A DNA stretch of 64,000 bases, taken from positions 62,001 to 126,000 of the forward strand of contig CALOAF010000008.1 in assembly GCA_942491385.1 (NCBI GenBank). The letters run 5' to 3'. Each line of letters starts with the position of its first letter. The first letter of the stretch is position 1. The position numbers and the translations under genes were made by a program. Source of the stretch: UBA6170 sp942491385. GTDB taxonomy: Bacteria; Chloroflexota; Anaerolineae; Anaerolineales; Anaerolineaceae. Under the pieces are notes generated by a model, which worked only from the letters and a program-made list of their open reading frames with translations, did no database searches and was not told the DNA's origin. Positions 8,979 to 16,163 of this stretch are shown piece by piece.

Positions 8979-9005
8979 AAGTGAGTAATTTTATCAGCGT
9001 TTGGG

Positions 9006-10118
9006 TCAATCTCCGAAACAAGTTCCTACATTTCTGGCTGCTTGTAGCCATTCATGGTCGAGTGGAATCGTTTTGTGTTTACCCGCTACATCGATTAATG
9101 GCATGGGGACAATCTGATAATTGTTGATTCCTAAAAGGATCCCAAATTGACCTTGATGGATGAAATTCACACAACTGGCACCTAATTGTGTGGCACGCAT
9201 CCTATCGACGGAGGAAGGTACACCACCGCGTAGGAGAAAACCCAGAATCGTAATTCTGGTTTCAAGACCTGTTTTTTGATGTAGGAAATGGGAAAGTAAA
9301 TTGGTATTGTCCGCGTATTCATTTTCAATTGCATCTAATCTTGCTTCTATTTTTTTTCTTTCATCGCCTTTTCGAAGACGAATATTTGATTCCCGATTTC
9401 TACGGAAGAAATCGACGCTTTCCTGAGTCAAAGCTCCATCTGAGACAGCAATGATGCTGAAGCGTTTGCCTGCCCGGTTTCTATCCAGAATAGCTTGAGA
9501 AATTTTATTGAGATTATATGGAATTTCAGGAATGAGAACCACATCCGCGCCACCTGCCATCCCTGCTCCCAATGTCAGCCAGCCAGTTTGTCTTCCTAAG
9601 ATCTCGACAACGATGACGCGATGGTGACTATGTGCGGTGCTATGCAGGCGATCTATAGCTTCTGTGGCGACAGACAAAGCAGTGTCGAAACCGATCGAAT
9701 AGTCGGTACCAAAAACATCATTATCGATCGACTTAGGAATCCCAATTACATTTAATCCAGCCTGAGATAAAGTCAGGGTTCCCATCTGCATCTCAGCACC
9801 ACCTAAACAAACAAGCGCATCTAATTGATGGTGTTTGTAGGTTGCAACTGCTTGGTCCAAAAAATCAGAATTCTCTGTGGATTGACCGGGCAATTCCTGG
9901 CTGGTTCCCAGAATTGTTCCACCTGTTGTCAATATTCCGGAAAATTCCGATCCTTTTAAATTGATGAAATGATCCTCAGAAAGCCCTTTAAATCCATCCA
10001 AAAAGGCAATGATTTCCATTTTATGTATACTTTGGGCTGACTTTCCAATTGCACGTATTGCAGAATTTAGCCCAGGTACGTCATTTCCCGCAGTTAGAAT
10101 TCCAATTTTCCCTGCCAT
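9006..10118 (-). CDS. 6-phosphofructokinase family protein with an altered phosphate-donor motif
   Basis: A 370-residue PfkA-family protein. It keeps the N-terminal glycine-rich start (GILTAGNDVPGLNSAI), the substrate loop PKSIDND (130-134, usually TIDND) and VEILGRQTGW. The motif that is normally GGDGS (ATP enzymes) or GGDD (pyrophosphate enzymes) reads GGAEMQ at 106-111, so the Mg-coordinating aspartate and the donor-selecting residue are both changed. It may use another phosphoryl donor, another substrate, or be a regulatory or inactive paralogue. ATG 10118 has GAGGAG upstream. Confident in the family, not in fructose-6-phosphate kinase activity. Confidence 0.82.
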   Translation of the reverse strand: MAGKIGILTAGNDVPGLNSAIRAIGKSAQSIHKMEIIAFLDGFKGLSEDHFINLKGSEFSGILTTGGTILGTSQELPGQSTENSDFLDQAVATYKHHQLDALVCLGGAEMQMGTLTLSQAGLNVIGIPKSIDNDVFGTDYSIGFDTALSVATEAIDRLHSTAHSHHRVIVVEILGRQTGWLTLGAGMAGGADVVLIPEIPYNLNKISQAILDRNRAGKRFSIIAVSDGALTQESVDFFRRNRESNIRLRKGDERKKIEARLDAIENEYADNTNLLSHFLHQKTGLETRITILGFLLRGGVPSSVDRMRATQLGASCVNFIHQGQFGILLGINNYQIVPMPLIDVAGKHKTIPLDHEWLQAARNVGTCFGD

Positions 10119-10292
10119 AGCAATCTCCTCGTTTTGATTGAATGATTACCGAATCTAGCGTTCATTAATTTGTTAACACCATTCAGCAACTTAACTATAT
10201 CATTTGTCAAAGAAAGGGAAACAGAAAATGGATTATCCTTGCCATCGGATGTTGAATGCTATAATCAATTTATCGGGAGGATAGGAGAGCCT

Positions 10293-10841
10293 ATGTTTTC
10301 TGTTTATACGATTTCAAGACAATATGGAAGTGGGGGTAGCAAGTTAGCCATCAAACTAGCTGAATTGAGCGGATATCAACTGGTATGGCGAGAGGTCATT
10401 AATCAAGCAGCTATCCAGATTGGTTCTCCAGACATGGCATTGGCGGTCATTGATGAACTAGGGTTATTGGGAATTTGCCCAGACGATGAGACTTGTGCAA
10501 AATATCGGGATGCCATTCGGCAGGCAGTCATTTCGAAAGCAAAGCAAGGAAATGTTGTCATTGTTGGCCGAGCAAGCCAATTAATCTTAAAGGATTTCTC
10601 GAGCTGTCTCCGCATCAAGGTGATTGCCAGTCCATATACTAGAATCAAAAATGTCCAGGAAACGAAAAGGGTGAATGAAAAAGCAGCCAAAGCGCAAATC
10701 TTGGGGAGTGATCGAAACCGCCAGGATTTCATCAAAAAATTTTACGGGGTAGATTGGAATGATCCTGCGTTATACGATTTAACGATTAATACAGATCATT
10801 TTGATTTGAATTCCATAGCACAGTGGATGATCAATTTATAG
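10293..10841 (+). CDS. Cytidylate kinase-like family protein
   Basis: About 182 residues from ATG 10293, which has GGAGGATAGGAG just upstream; the frame is open further 5' but those codons look non-coding. The N-terminus YTISRQYGSGGSKLAIKLAE is the modified P-loop of the cytidylate-kinase-like family (Cmk-type, P-loop NTPase fold). VVIVGRASQLIL and RIKVIASPYTRI are further family-like segments. The family is widespread but its substrate is generally unproven; genuine CMP kinase is longer and carries other motifs. It is followed at 8 bases by a small nuclease-like gene and then hpt, so a nucleotide-metabolism role fits the context. Confidence 0.8.
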   Translation: MFSVYTISRQYGSGGSKLAIKLAELSGYQLVWREVINQAAIQIGSPDMALAVIDELGLLGICPDDETCAKYRDAIRQAVISKAKQGNVVIVGRASQLILKDFSSCLRIKVIASPYTRIKNVQETKRVNEKAAKAQILGSDRNRQDFIKKFYGVDWNDPALYDLTINTDHFDLNSIAQWMINL

Positions 10842-10849
10842 GATTTTTT

Positions 10850-11224
10850 ATGTCTTCAAAAGTAGAAATTAAATTGGTGAAATTCTCCCATGAGTCAGAA
10901 GAAATGTTTGCGCGTATACTGAAATTTTATGGAGTTGATTGGCAATATGAGCCACGTACCTTCGAATTAGAATGGAATGAGCATGGAAAAGTTAAATTAG
11001 CTTTCACACCTGATTTTTACTTGCCAGATCAGGATCTTTTTGTGGAATTAACAACCTTAAGACCACAACTGGCAACCATTAAAAACAAGAAACTAAGATT
11101 AATGAATGAACTTTATCCAGAGATAAAAATCAAATTGATGAAACGGCGCGATATTCGGGATTTGTTAATTAATTATGGTTTATATGATGAAGCACAAAAT
11201 TTTCATGGTACAAAAGCACAATGA
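10850..11224 (+). CDS. Small protein with a PD-(D/E)xK nuclease-like motif, function unknown
   Basis: About 124 residues from ATG 10850 (AGGA a few bases before). The segment FTPDFYLPDQDLFVELTT, then NKKLRLMNELYPEIKIKLM, follows the layout of restriction-endonuclease-fold proteins: strand with PD, strand with E, helix rich in Lys. The usual lysine of (D/E)xK is replaced by T (ELT), so catalysis is doubtful. It lies 8 bases after the cytidylate-kinase-like gene and just before hpt in one direction, so it is probably co-transcribed. I know no experimental role for it. Confidence 0.7.
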   Translation: MSSKVEIKLVKFSHESEEMFARILKFYGVDWQYEPRTFELEWNEHGKVKLAFTPDFYLPDQDLFVELTTLRPQLATIKNKKLRLMNELYPEIKIKLMKRRDIRDLLINYGLYDEAQNFHGTKAQ

Positions 11225-11232
11225 GGTAAGAG

Positions 11233-11805
11233 GTGAATGATTTGGTAGAAAAAATCAATCCTGCGGTCAGTCAGATATTGTTTAATGAGGAACAAATAAA
11301 AATTCGGATTGGTGAAATTGCGAAACAAATCAATGTGGATTATAAAAATAAATATCCAGTCTTAGTAGGTGTTTTAAAAGGGGTGTTTATTTTTATGGCT
11401 GATTTATTAAGAAAAATTGAAATTGATTGTGATGTTGATTTTTTGGCGATCAGTAATTACAGTAATGATGCCCGTAATCGGGGTGTTGTCCGATTGGTTA
11501 AGGATCTGGATATTCCGATTGAAGGAAGACAAGTATTATTTATTGAAGATGTTATTGATACCGGATTAACTCTCAATTATCTTCTACGAAATTTACAGGA
11601 ACGCAATCCAGCCAGTCTAAATGTATGCACCCTGTTTAATAAATCATCGCGAAGATTAATCGAATTACCAATTCAGTATAAAGGATTTGATTTACCGGAT
11701 AAATTCATTGTAGGCTATGGCCTGGATTACAACGAACGTTATCGTAATCTGCCTTATGTTGGTATTCTAAATGCTGAAATTTTTCAGCAAGGGAATAGTA
11801 TTTAA
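11233..11805 (+). CDS. hpt: Hypoxanthine phosphoribosyltransferase
   Basis: A 190-residue type I phosphoribosyltransferase that salvages hypoxanthine or guanine to IMP or GMP with PRPP. The PRPP loop is VLFIEDVIDTGLTLNYLL, with the acidic pair before DTG. PVLVGVLKGVFIFMADLLR is the conserved N-terminal segment and DKFIVGYGLDYNERYRNLPYVGIL the C-terminal purine-binding signature, both typical of bacterial Hpt. GTG 11233 is chosen for its position 6 bases after GAGG. It is the last gene of a short rightward group and converges on the candidate RNA at 11806-12024. Confidence 0.93.
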   Translation: MNDLVEKINPAVSQILFNEEQIKIRIGEIAKQINVDYKNKYPVLVGVLKGVFIFMADLLRKIEIDCDVDFLAISNYSNDARNRGVVRLVKDLDIPIEGRQVLFIEDVIDTGLTLNYLLRNLQERNPASLNVCTLFNKSSRRLIELPIQYKGFDLPDKFIVGYGLDYNERYRNLPYVGILNAEIFQQGNSI

Positions 11806-12024
11806 ATTGAAACAGGGGCTCTAAGTAACCTAATTTTAGCTTTCCTTTACCCTTTTCTAAGTAACCGCTTTCTCCAATTTCTTGAAAGACTAACATCCTA
11901 CATCTTAGAAACTTTTCCTAAATCGTTTGTTTCACCTTTTCGGAGAATTTCTCTCACGGTACTACAAACTTGTGATTTAGTTTTTAAGGTAAGAGGGCTA
12001 ATTCAATTTCTCAGAGCTCCCTGC
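11806..12024 (-). ncRNA. Candidate structured non-coding RNA, about 215 nt
   Basis: This gene-free gap is read leftward from a near-consensus promoter. The predicted start G12024 opens directly onto a terminal stem: CAGGGAGCUCUGAG (12010-12023) pairs with CUUAGAGCCCCUG (11813-11825), 13 pairs with one bulged A. Inside, CUAAAUC/GAUUUAG (11974-11980 with 11918-11924) is followed by GUUUGU/ACAAAC (11964-11969 with 11925-11930) and an inner ACC/GGU stem. The gap is free of a long reading frame. Paired ends and length resemble 6S RNA, but I cannot match 6S, RNase P, SRP or tmRNA signatures. The 3' end is uncertain; a weak U-rich stretch follows the closing stem. Confidence 0.6.
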
Positions 12025-12030
12025 AATTCC

Positions 12031-12059
12031 ATTATAAGGAATTTGTATAGACGAGTCAA
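12031..12059 (-). promoter_or_regulatory. Strong promoter of the candidate RNA
   Basis: On the minus strand TTGACT (12054-12059), a 17-base spacer and TATAAT (12031-12036). No coding sequence starts downstream, which is the main reason to propose an RNA gene. Confidence 0.75.
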
Positions 12060-12127
12060 TATGACCGGGAAAATTTTAAGATTAACTGCTTTTTCCAGAA
12101 AGAGTTTAAATTTAATGATTTAAAAAG

Positions 12128-12529
12128 TTATTTTAAAAATTCTTGTGCCTGAGAAGGCCAGGTTTGCGGGTTGGCCAAACGCAGATTTTTATCCTCCAGC
12201 ATTTTTTGTAAATCAGCCACACTGGTTGAACTCAAACCTGAATATGTAAAAATCATGTTTTCATTCAATAAGGTTTCAATCGCTGGACCGATACCCTTAA
12301 TGGTTTTCAAATTATCCTTCTTGCTCTTTGGTTTCAACAGTTTTTCTCCAACTGCTTCTGCCTCAGATTGTTTTTCCTCGAATGGAATTTTTATATACTT
12401 ATTGATGATTGTAGAAACACTTGTTTTATTTTTGTTGGTTAATTGGTAAAGGATTACGATAAGTGTACTAGTCACACCAACAAATATTCCCAACCATAAA
12501 AATAACTTGGATTTATTTTGGTTTTTCAT
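12128..12529 (-). CDS. Membrane-anchored helix-hairpin-helix protein
   Basis: 133 residues. Residues ~8-28 (KLFLWLGIFVGVTSTLIVIL) form one membrane segment, then a charged linker, then a C-terminal helix-hairpin-helix domain: LKTIKGIGPAIETLLNEN, with a second half ending in NPQTWPSQAQEFLK. This domain resembles those annotated as 'predicted flap endonuclease-1-like' or HhH_5, which bind nucleic acid or act as protein modules; no nuclease motif is present. The neighbouring gene also carries GIGP-type hairpins. Confidence 0.75.
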   Translation of the reverse strand: MKNQNKSKLFLWLGIFVGVTSTLIVILYQLTNKNKTSVSTIINKYIKIPFEEKQSEAEAVGEKLLKPKSKKDNLKTIKGIGPAIETLLNENMIFTYSGLSSTSVADLQKMLEDKNLRLANPQTWPSQAQEFLK

Positions 12530-12545
12530 GTTAACCTTAAAAATA

Positions 12546-12572
12546 AAACCGAGATCATCAAGATCCCGGTTT
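12546..12572 (-). terminator. Rho-independent terminator after the DUF4332 gene
   Basis: Minus strand: AAACCGGGATC, loop TTGAT, GATCTCGGTTT (one mismatch), then TTATTTTT. Confidence 0.75.
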
Positions 12573-12581
12573 ATTAATATA

Positions 12582-12986
12582 CTAATATTCTATTATTCGT
12601 GGTAAATCTTTTGCTTGTTTTACCCAATATTCGACCTGTGATAAAACGGGAAGTCTGCGAACCAGTTTTTTTTCTTCATTGATTTCAACTAATTTTTTCA
12701 GAAGATTTTCTGGGTTTCTTTGCGCAAGTTCAGGGATTGTATCTACACCAGCTTCTTCCAATAAATCAGAATATTCCTCTCCGACACCTTTTACTCTAAA
12801 TAAATCAGCAAGATTAACCCACTCAAGTATTAATTTTTCTGAGATTTGGAGCACCTCGGATAATTTTTTTCTGTCTTTCGATTTAGCACCTACTTTCAGT
12901 AAACCCTCTACTGTTTTGATCCCTTCTTTTGCTAATAATTCTGCATATTTTGGACCGATACCTTCAATATCTATTATTTTTGCCAT
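12582..12986 (-). CDS. DUF4332 / helix-hairpin-helix protein
   Basis: About 134 residues from the ATG at 12986, which has GGGAGG upstream; a TTG 12 bases earlier is less likely. It has two tandem helix-hairpin-helix repeats of DUF4332 type: IIDIEGIGPKYAELLAKEGI near residue 4 and LFRVKGVGEEYSDLLEEAGV near 62. It is cytoplasmic, with no signal or membrane segment. Such proteins are thought to bind DNA or nucleoprotein, but no role is proven. The next gene downstream is also an HhH protein; a terminator separates them. Confidence 0.8.
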   Translation of the reverse strand: MAKIIDIEGIGPKYAELLAKEGIKTVEGLLKVGAKSKDRKKLSEVLQISEKLILEWVNLADLFRVKGVGEEYSDLLEEAGVDTIPELAQRNPENLLKKLVEINEEKKLVRRLPVLSQVEYWVKQAKDLPRIIEY

Positions 12987-13082
12987 TAGACCTCCCAATT
13001 AACTTGTTTTAAAACATTGTCTTTTACGTAATAATTATATACTAACACACCAAAAAAGAAACCCTATATCGCAGATAATTAA

Positions 13083-14597
13083 TTATTGATTTCTTTTAAT
13101 GAAATACTCAGATGAGTAATAAATATCCTGATCTGTAAATTTACTAAGTAAATCGAAAAAACTTGTCTGGGAGGAGATTTTGTCATTTTGACTGGTCGCA
13201 TATTCTTTTATAAACGTGAAAAATTTCTCATCACCAAGTTCTTCTCGTAATGACTGCAGAAATTTAGCACCTTGAAGATAAGTTGCATTTCGATAAGGGA
13301 CAAAACCCTGATAATCATAAATTGCTTGATTGATATATCCTTCTGGTTGATAATAATTTACCCGGTATTCCCACCACCAATCAACCAACTCTGGGTAATA
13401 TTCTTCGTAGAATAATAATTCGCTATACGTGCAAAGTGCTTCATCCAGCCACGGTTCCAAGGCCTGATCATTAGCAACTGCAGCATACCACCACTGGTGC
13501 GCGGTTTCATGAACTGCGATTGTTGTCAGGTAATTTTGAGGTGAGTAATCAAAAAGATTGTAGAAACCACGGCTAAGAAAAAAAAGGCCATCATATTCCA
13601 TACCATCCAGAAAATCTGCTTCTACGATTGTCAAATTTTTTCTGGGATAAGGTGAAAATAACCTTGAGTATAATTCAATGGCTTTTGTCGCTTCTTGCAG
13701 AACATGGTTGCCAGCTTGTTGATGAAAAGGGAACGTATGGGTGGTGATAGCAATACCATTTAAATCTTTTATCTCAACAATATAAGATGGACTTAATGAC
13801 CAAACAAAATTTCTTGCTTTCAAAGATGAGTAAAAATAGCGGTTTTCTTGTAGAGAAACTGGTACGGTCGAAGCTGCAATTTGAGTATTTGTTGGGGTGT
13901 TTATCAACTCAATTTCTACCTGAAAATTTGCCAGATCATACACAAGGTACTCGCCATAGAACCATGGATCATGTAATAGCCATTCACCACTTTCAGTTAA
14001 TGGAGGAATGAAAGGGTACCAATCAACAAGATTGGTTTGGACAGTAGAATAGCCAAAAATGCCTGGTTTGCGGTCATCTGCTGGGGGAGGAAGTGGTGGG
14101 ATTGAAAGTCGATAATTGATTTTTATCTCTATTTTATCTCTGGGCTCGAGCGCTTCATTGAGGATGATTGTAAAAAAATATTTACCCTCTTCTATTGTTT
14201 CTTCGGAAGACCCGTTAATCGTGATATTCTCCAGGGAAAATGATCCCGGATATCTGAAAGTGTCATTGGCTAAGCGGATATCAGGCAATTTTTGATTTGA
14301 ATTATTAACATATACTATGGTTTCATTGACAAGTACGGTTTGTTTTGAATAGTCAAACTTCACCTGTAAATTATATTCAGGGATTACTGGAATATTTACG
14401 ATTGCTGATTCTGGTGTGATAGCCATTGCCACCGTTTTGGTTTCTTGTACCTGGTTAATCGTATCAGGAGCTGTTGGTAGCAGTGGCGCAAGTGTGGGCA
14501 TTTCTTGAACAGCAGAATTTGAACAACTGACCAGCAAAAAAGAAATTAAGGTAATCAGGCAGAGTTGTCCGAGTTTAGATGTGTTTTTCATTTTCAT
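13083..14597 (-). CDS. Lipoprotein M1-family metallopeptidase
   Basis: 504 residues. The N-terminus is a lipoprotein signal (LCLITLISFLLVSC, lipobox Cys ~25), so the protein is tethered on the outer face of the membrane. An N-terminal beta-rich domain is followed by the gluzincin catalytic domain: H363-E364-T-A-H367-QWW and E386 in WLDEALCTYSE, exactly the HExxH-x18-E zinc site of M1 peptidases. The GxMEN exopeptidase motif appears as DGMEYDGL before it, so true aminopeptidase specificity is uncertain. It probably cleaves external peptides. It stands alone, divergent from the selenoprotein gene. Confidence 0.87.
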   Translation of the reverse strand: MKMKNTSKLGQLCLITLISFLLVSCSNSAVQEMPTLAPLLPTAPDTINQVQETKTVAMAITPESAIVNIPVIPEYNLQVKFDYSKQTVLVNETIVYVNNSNQKLPDIRLANDTFRYPGSFSLENITINGSSEETIEEGKYFFTIILNEALEPRDKIEIKINYRLSIPPLPPPADDRKPGIFGYSTVQTNLVDWYPFIPPLTESGEWLLHDPWFYGEYLVYDLANFQVEIELINTPTNTQIAASTVPVSLQENRYFYSSLKARNFVWSLSPSYIVEIKDLNGIAITTHTFPFHQQAGNHVLQEATKAIELYSRLFSPYPRKNLTIVEADFLDGMEYDGLFFLSRGFYNLFDYSPQNYLTTIAVHETAHQWWYAAVANDQALEPWLDEALCTYSELLFYEEYYPELVDWWWEYRVNYYQPEGYINQAIYDYQGFVPYRNATYLQGAKFLQSLREELGDEKFFTFIKEYATSQNDKISSQTSFFDLLSKFTDQDIYYSSEYFIKRNQ

Positions 14598-14710
14598 GAG
14601 TTAATGACTTGTAAGTTTATGATATTCTATTCTAAAATTACTATCTCCCAATTATAAAGTAGAATGGGGCAGTGCGTGATGTAACTTAAATAATACAAAG
14701 AGGTTTTATA

Positions 14711-15448
14711 ATGAAATTTTCAATTGGAGATAAAGCACCAGATTTTTGTTTGCCAGCAACTCAAAATCGAAATGTATGTTTATCAGATTTTCGAGGAAAA
14801 AATGTTGTGCTCGCTTTTTTCCCACGTGCCTGGACGGAGATATGATCGCATCAAATCCCTGCATACCAAGCTGACCTAGCTAAGTTTGAGGGATTGAATA
14901 CTCAGGTTCTGGGTATAAGTATTGATCATGTTCCTTGTCTAGAAGCCTGGGCAGAGCATTTAGGGGGTATCAGTTTTCCGTTACTCAGTGATTTCTGGAT
15001 TCATGGGAAAGTTGCTAAACAATATGGTGTCTTAACAGATGAAGGATTCACTGAAAGAGCTATTTTTCTTCTTGATAAGGACGGAATAGTTCAATATATT
15101 GACGTTCATGACATCGATGACCAACCAAAAAATGAAACCCTCTTAAAATTAATAAAAAAAATGGATGGTTCTGTTGTAATGCCAGATCATGAAGAAAAAC
15201 CAAAATTTGAGATGCCAGATTCACCAGTTGTAATGTTCTGTAACAATTGGTGCCCGGATTGCAAGAAAGCCAGAGAGTGGCTTAAATCAAACCATGTGGA
15301 ATACGTTGAAGTAGACGTCAATCAGTACCCCGAAGCTGCCCAGCTTGTTCGGCAGAGGGCAAATGGAAATTTGGTAACACCAACATTTAAAGTCGGTGAA
15401 AAAATAATCGTTGACCTGGATCTGGATCAGCTTAAAAAATATTTATGA
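14711..15448 (+). CDS. Peroxiredoxin-glutaredoxin fusion, probable selenoprotein (Sec at codon 45, UGA 14843-14845)
   Basis: One 245-residue reading frame from ATG 14711 (AAAGAGG upstream) interrupted only by TGA at codon 45. Residues 1-~155 are an AhpC/TSA-type peroxiredoxin: GDKAPDFCLPA, LAFFPRAWTEI-U-SHQIPAY, GISIDHVPCLEAWAE. The TGA falls exactly where this family has its peroxide-reducing cysteine (WTxxC). Residues ~170-245 are a glutaredoxin/thioredoxin-like domain with NNWCPDCKKA (CxxC), a likely built-in reductant, and a cis-Pro (TPTFKVG). A hairpin fitting bacterial SECIS rules follows the UGA. Both sides are perfectly conserved, which argues against a pseudogene. If UGA were read as stop, only the 44-residue piece would be made. 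selA, selB and selC are not in this window. Confidence 0.85.
14851..14897 (+). promoter_or_regulatory. Candidate bacterial SECIS element
   Basis: Five bases after the UGA, UCA-A-AUCCCU (14851-14860) pairs with AGGGAUUGA (14889-14897). Within it AGCU (14869-14872) pairs with AGCU (14878-14881) around the loop GACCU. The loop begins with G at the 28th base after the UGA, inside the range described for bacterial SECIS hairpins. The hairpin lies within the coding frame, as required in bacteria. Confidence 0.6.
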
Positions 15449-15449
15449 A

Positions 15450-15479
15450 AAAACCCTCCGAAGAGGGTTTGGTCTTTTT
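15450..15479 (+). terminator. Rho-independent terminator after the selenoprotein gene
   Basis: AAACCCTC, loop CGAA, GAGGGTTT, then GGTCTTTTT. The upstream A-run lets it also serve the convergent slyD gene. Confidence 0.85.
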
Positions 15480-15492
15480 GATGTTGATTGGA

Positions 15493-16056
15493 TTATTCTT
15501 CCTCATCTAATTCATCAAAATCTTCGTCTTCAAAATAGAATTCGGAATCATCACCATGAACATGGCCATGTTCAATTTCTTCAGGTGTAGCTTCGCGAAT
15601 GTCAATAATGTGGACATCGAAGTTTAATGTTTTACCAGCCAGAGGATGATTAAAATCTAAGGTGACAGTTTTATCATCAACAGCAATAATGGTCGCTTCC
15701 ATCTCGTCATCGCCATCTTCATCTTCATCATCTGCATTCACGGTTATTTCAACACCTAATTCAAGTGGAAAGTCTGCCGGGAACTCCTCTTTTGGTACTT
15801 CCACGATCGATTCGGGATCAATTTCTCCATAACCATCTTTTGGGTTAACGGTGATTGATTTCTTATCACCAATTTTTAAACCATTTATGGATTTTTCTAA
15901 CCCTGGGATGATTTGTCCAGCACCCTGTAAAAAAATAATGGGGTCAGTGTCTTCACCTTCAGAAGAATCAATCACTTCACCGTCAATGCTAAGGGAATAA
16001 TCCATTGTAATTACTAAATTGTCTTCAACCATGTTTGGTTTGTTTTCTGTATTCAT
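15493..16056 (-). CDS. slyD: FKBP-type peptidyl-prolyl isomerase, SlyD-like
   Basis: 187 residues; a prolyl isomerase and chaperone acting on folding proteins in the cytoplasm. The FKBP core is split by an insert-in-flap domain as in SlyD: IFLQGAGQIIPGLEKSINGLKIGDKK and VNPKDGYGEIDPE flank the flap, and LDFNHPLAGKTLNFDVHIIDIR closes the core. The C-terminus has a short HGHVHGDD metal-binding-like stretch and a very acidic tail, less His-rich than E. coli SlyD. ATG 16056 has GGAGAAAC upstream. It faces the selenoprotein gene across a shared terminator. Confidence 0.92.
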   Translation of the reverse strand: MNTENKPNMVEDNLVITMDYSLSIDGEVIDSSEGEDTDPIIFLQGAGQIIPGLEKSINGLKIGDKKSITVNPKDGYGEIDPESIVEVPKEEFPADFPLELGVEITVNADDEDEDGDDEMEATIIAVDDKTVTLDFNHPLAGKTLNFDVHIIDIREATPEEIEHGHVHGDDSEFYFEDEDFDELDEEE

Positions 16057-16163
16057 GTTTCTCCATATATGTAAAATTTACCTGTCTCAGGTGAACAAAT
16101 TATATCATGTGGATATTGTGAATTGTGCTAATTAATATTCATCCCACCAATGATTCAATGACA

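Noticed and set aside
11819..11866. Direct repeat CTAAGTAACC (two copies, about 38 bases apart)
   Set aside because: Too short and only two copies; probably part of the RNA's internal pairing rather than a repeat array.
11705..11896. Leftward 63-codon frame between hpt and the HhH gene
   Set aside because: Overlaps hpt antisense and the candidate RNA, with no SD or family resemblance.
14843..14845. Premature stop making the peroxiredoxin gene a pseudogene
   Set aside because: The only lesion is a TGA at the exact catalytic Cys codon, with a fitting hairpin after it and intact frame on both sides; selenocysteine explains it better.
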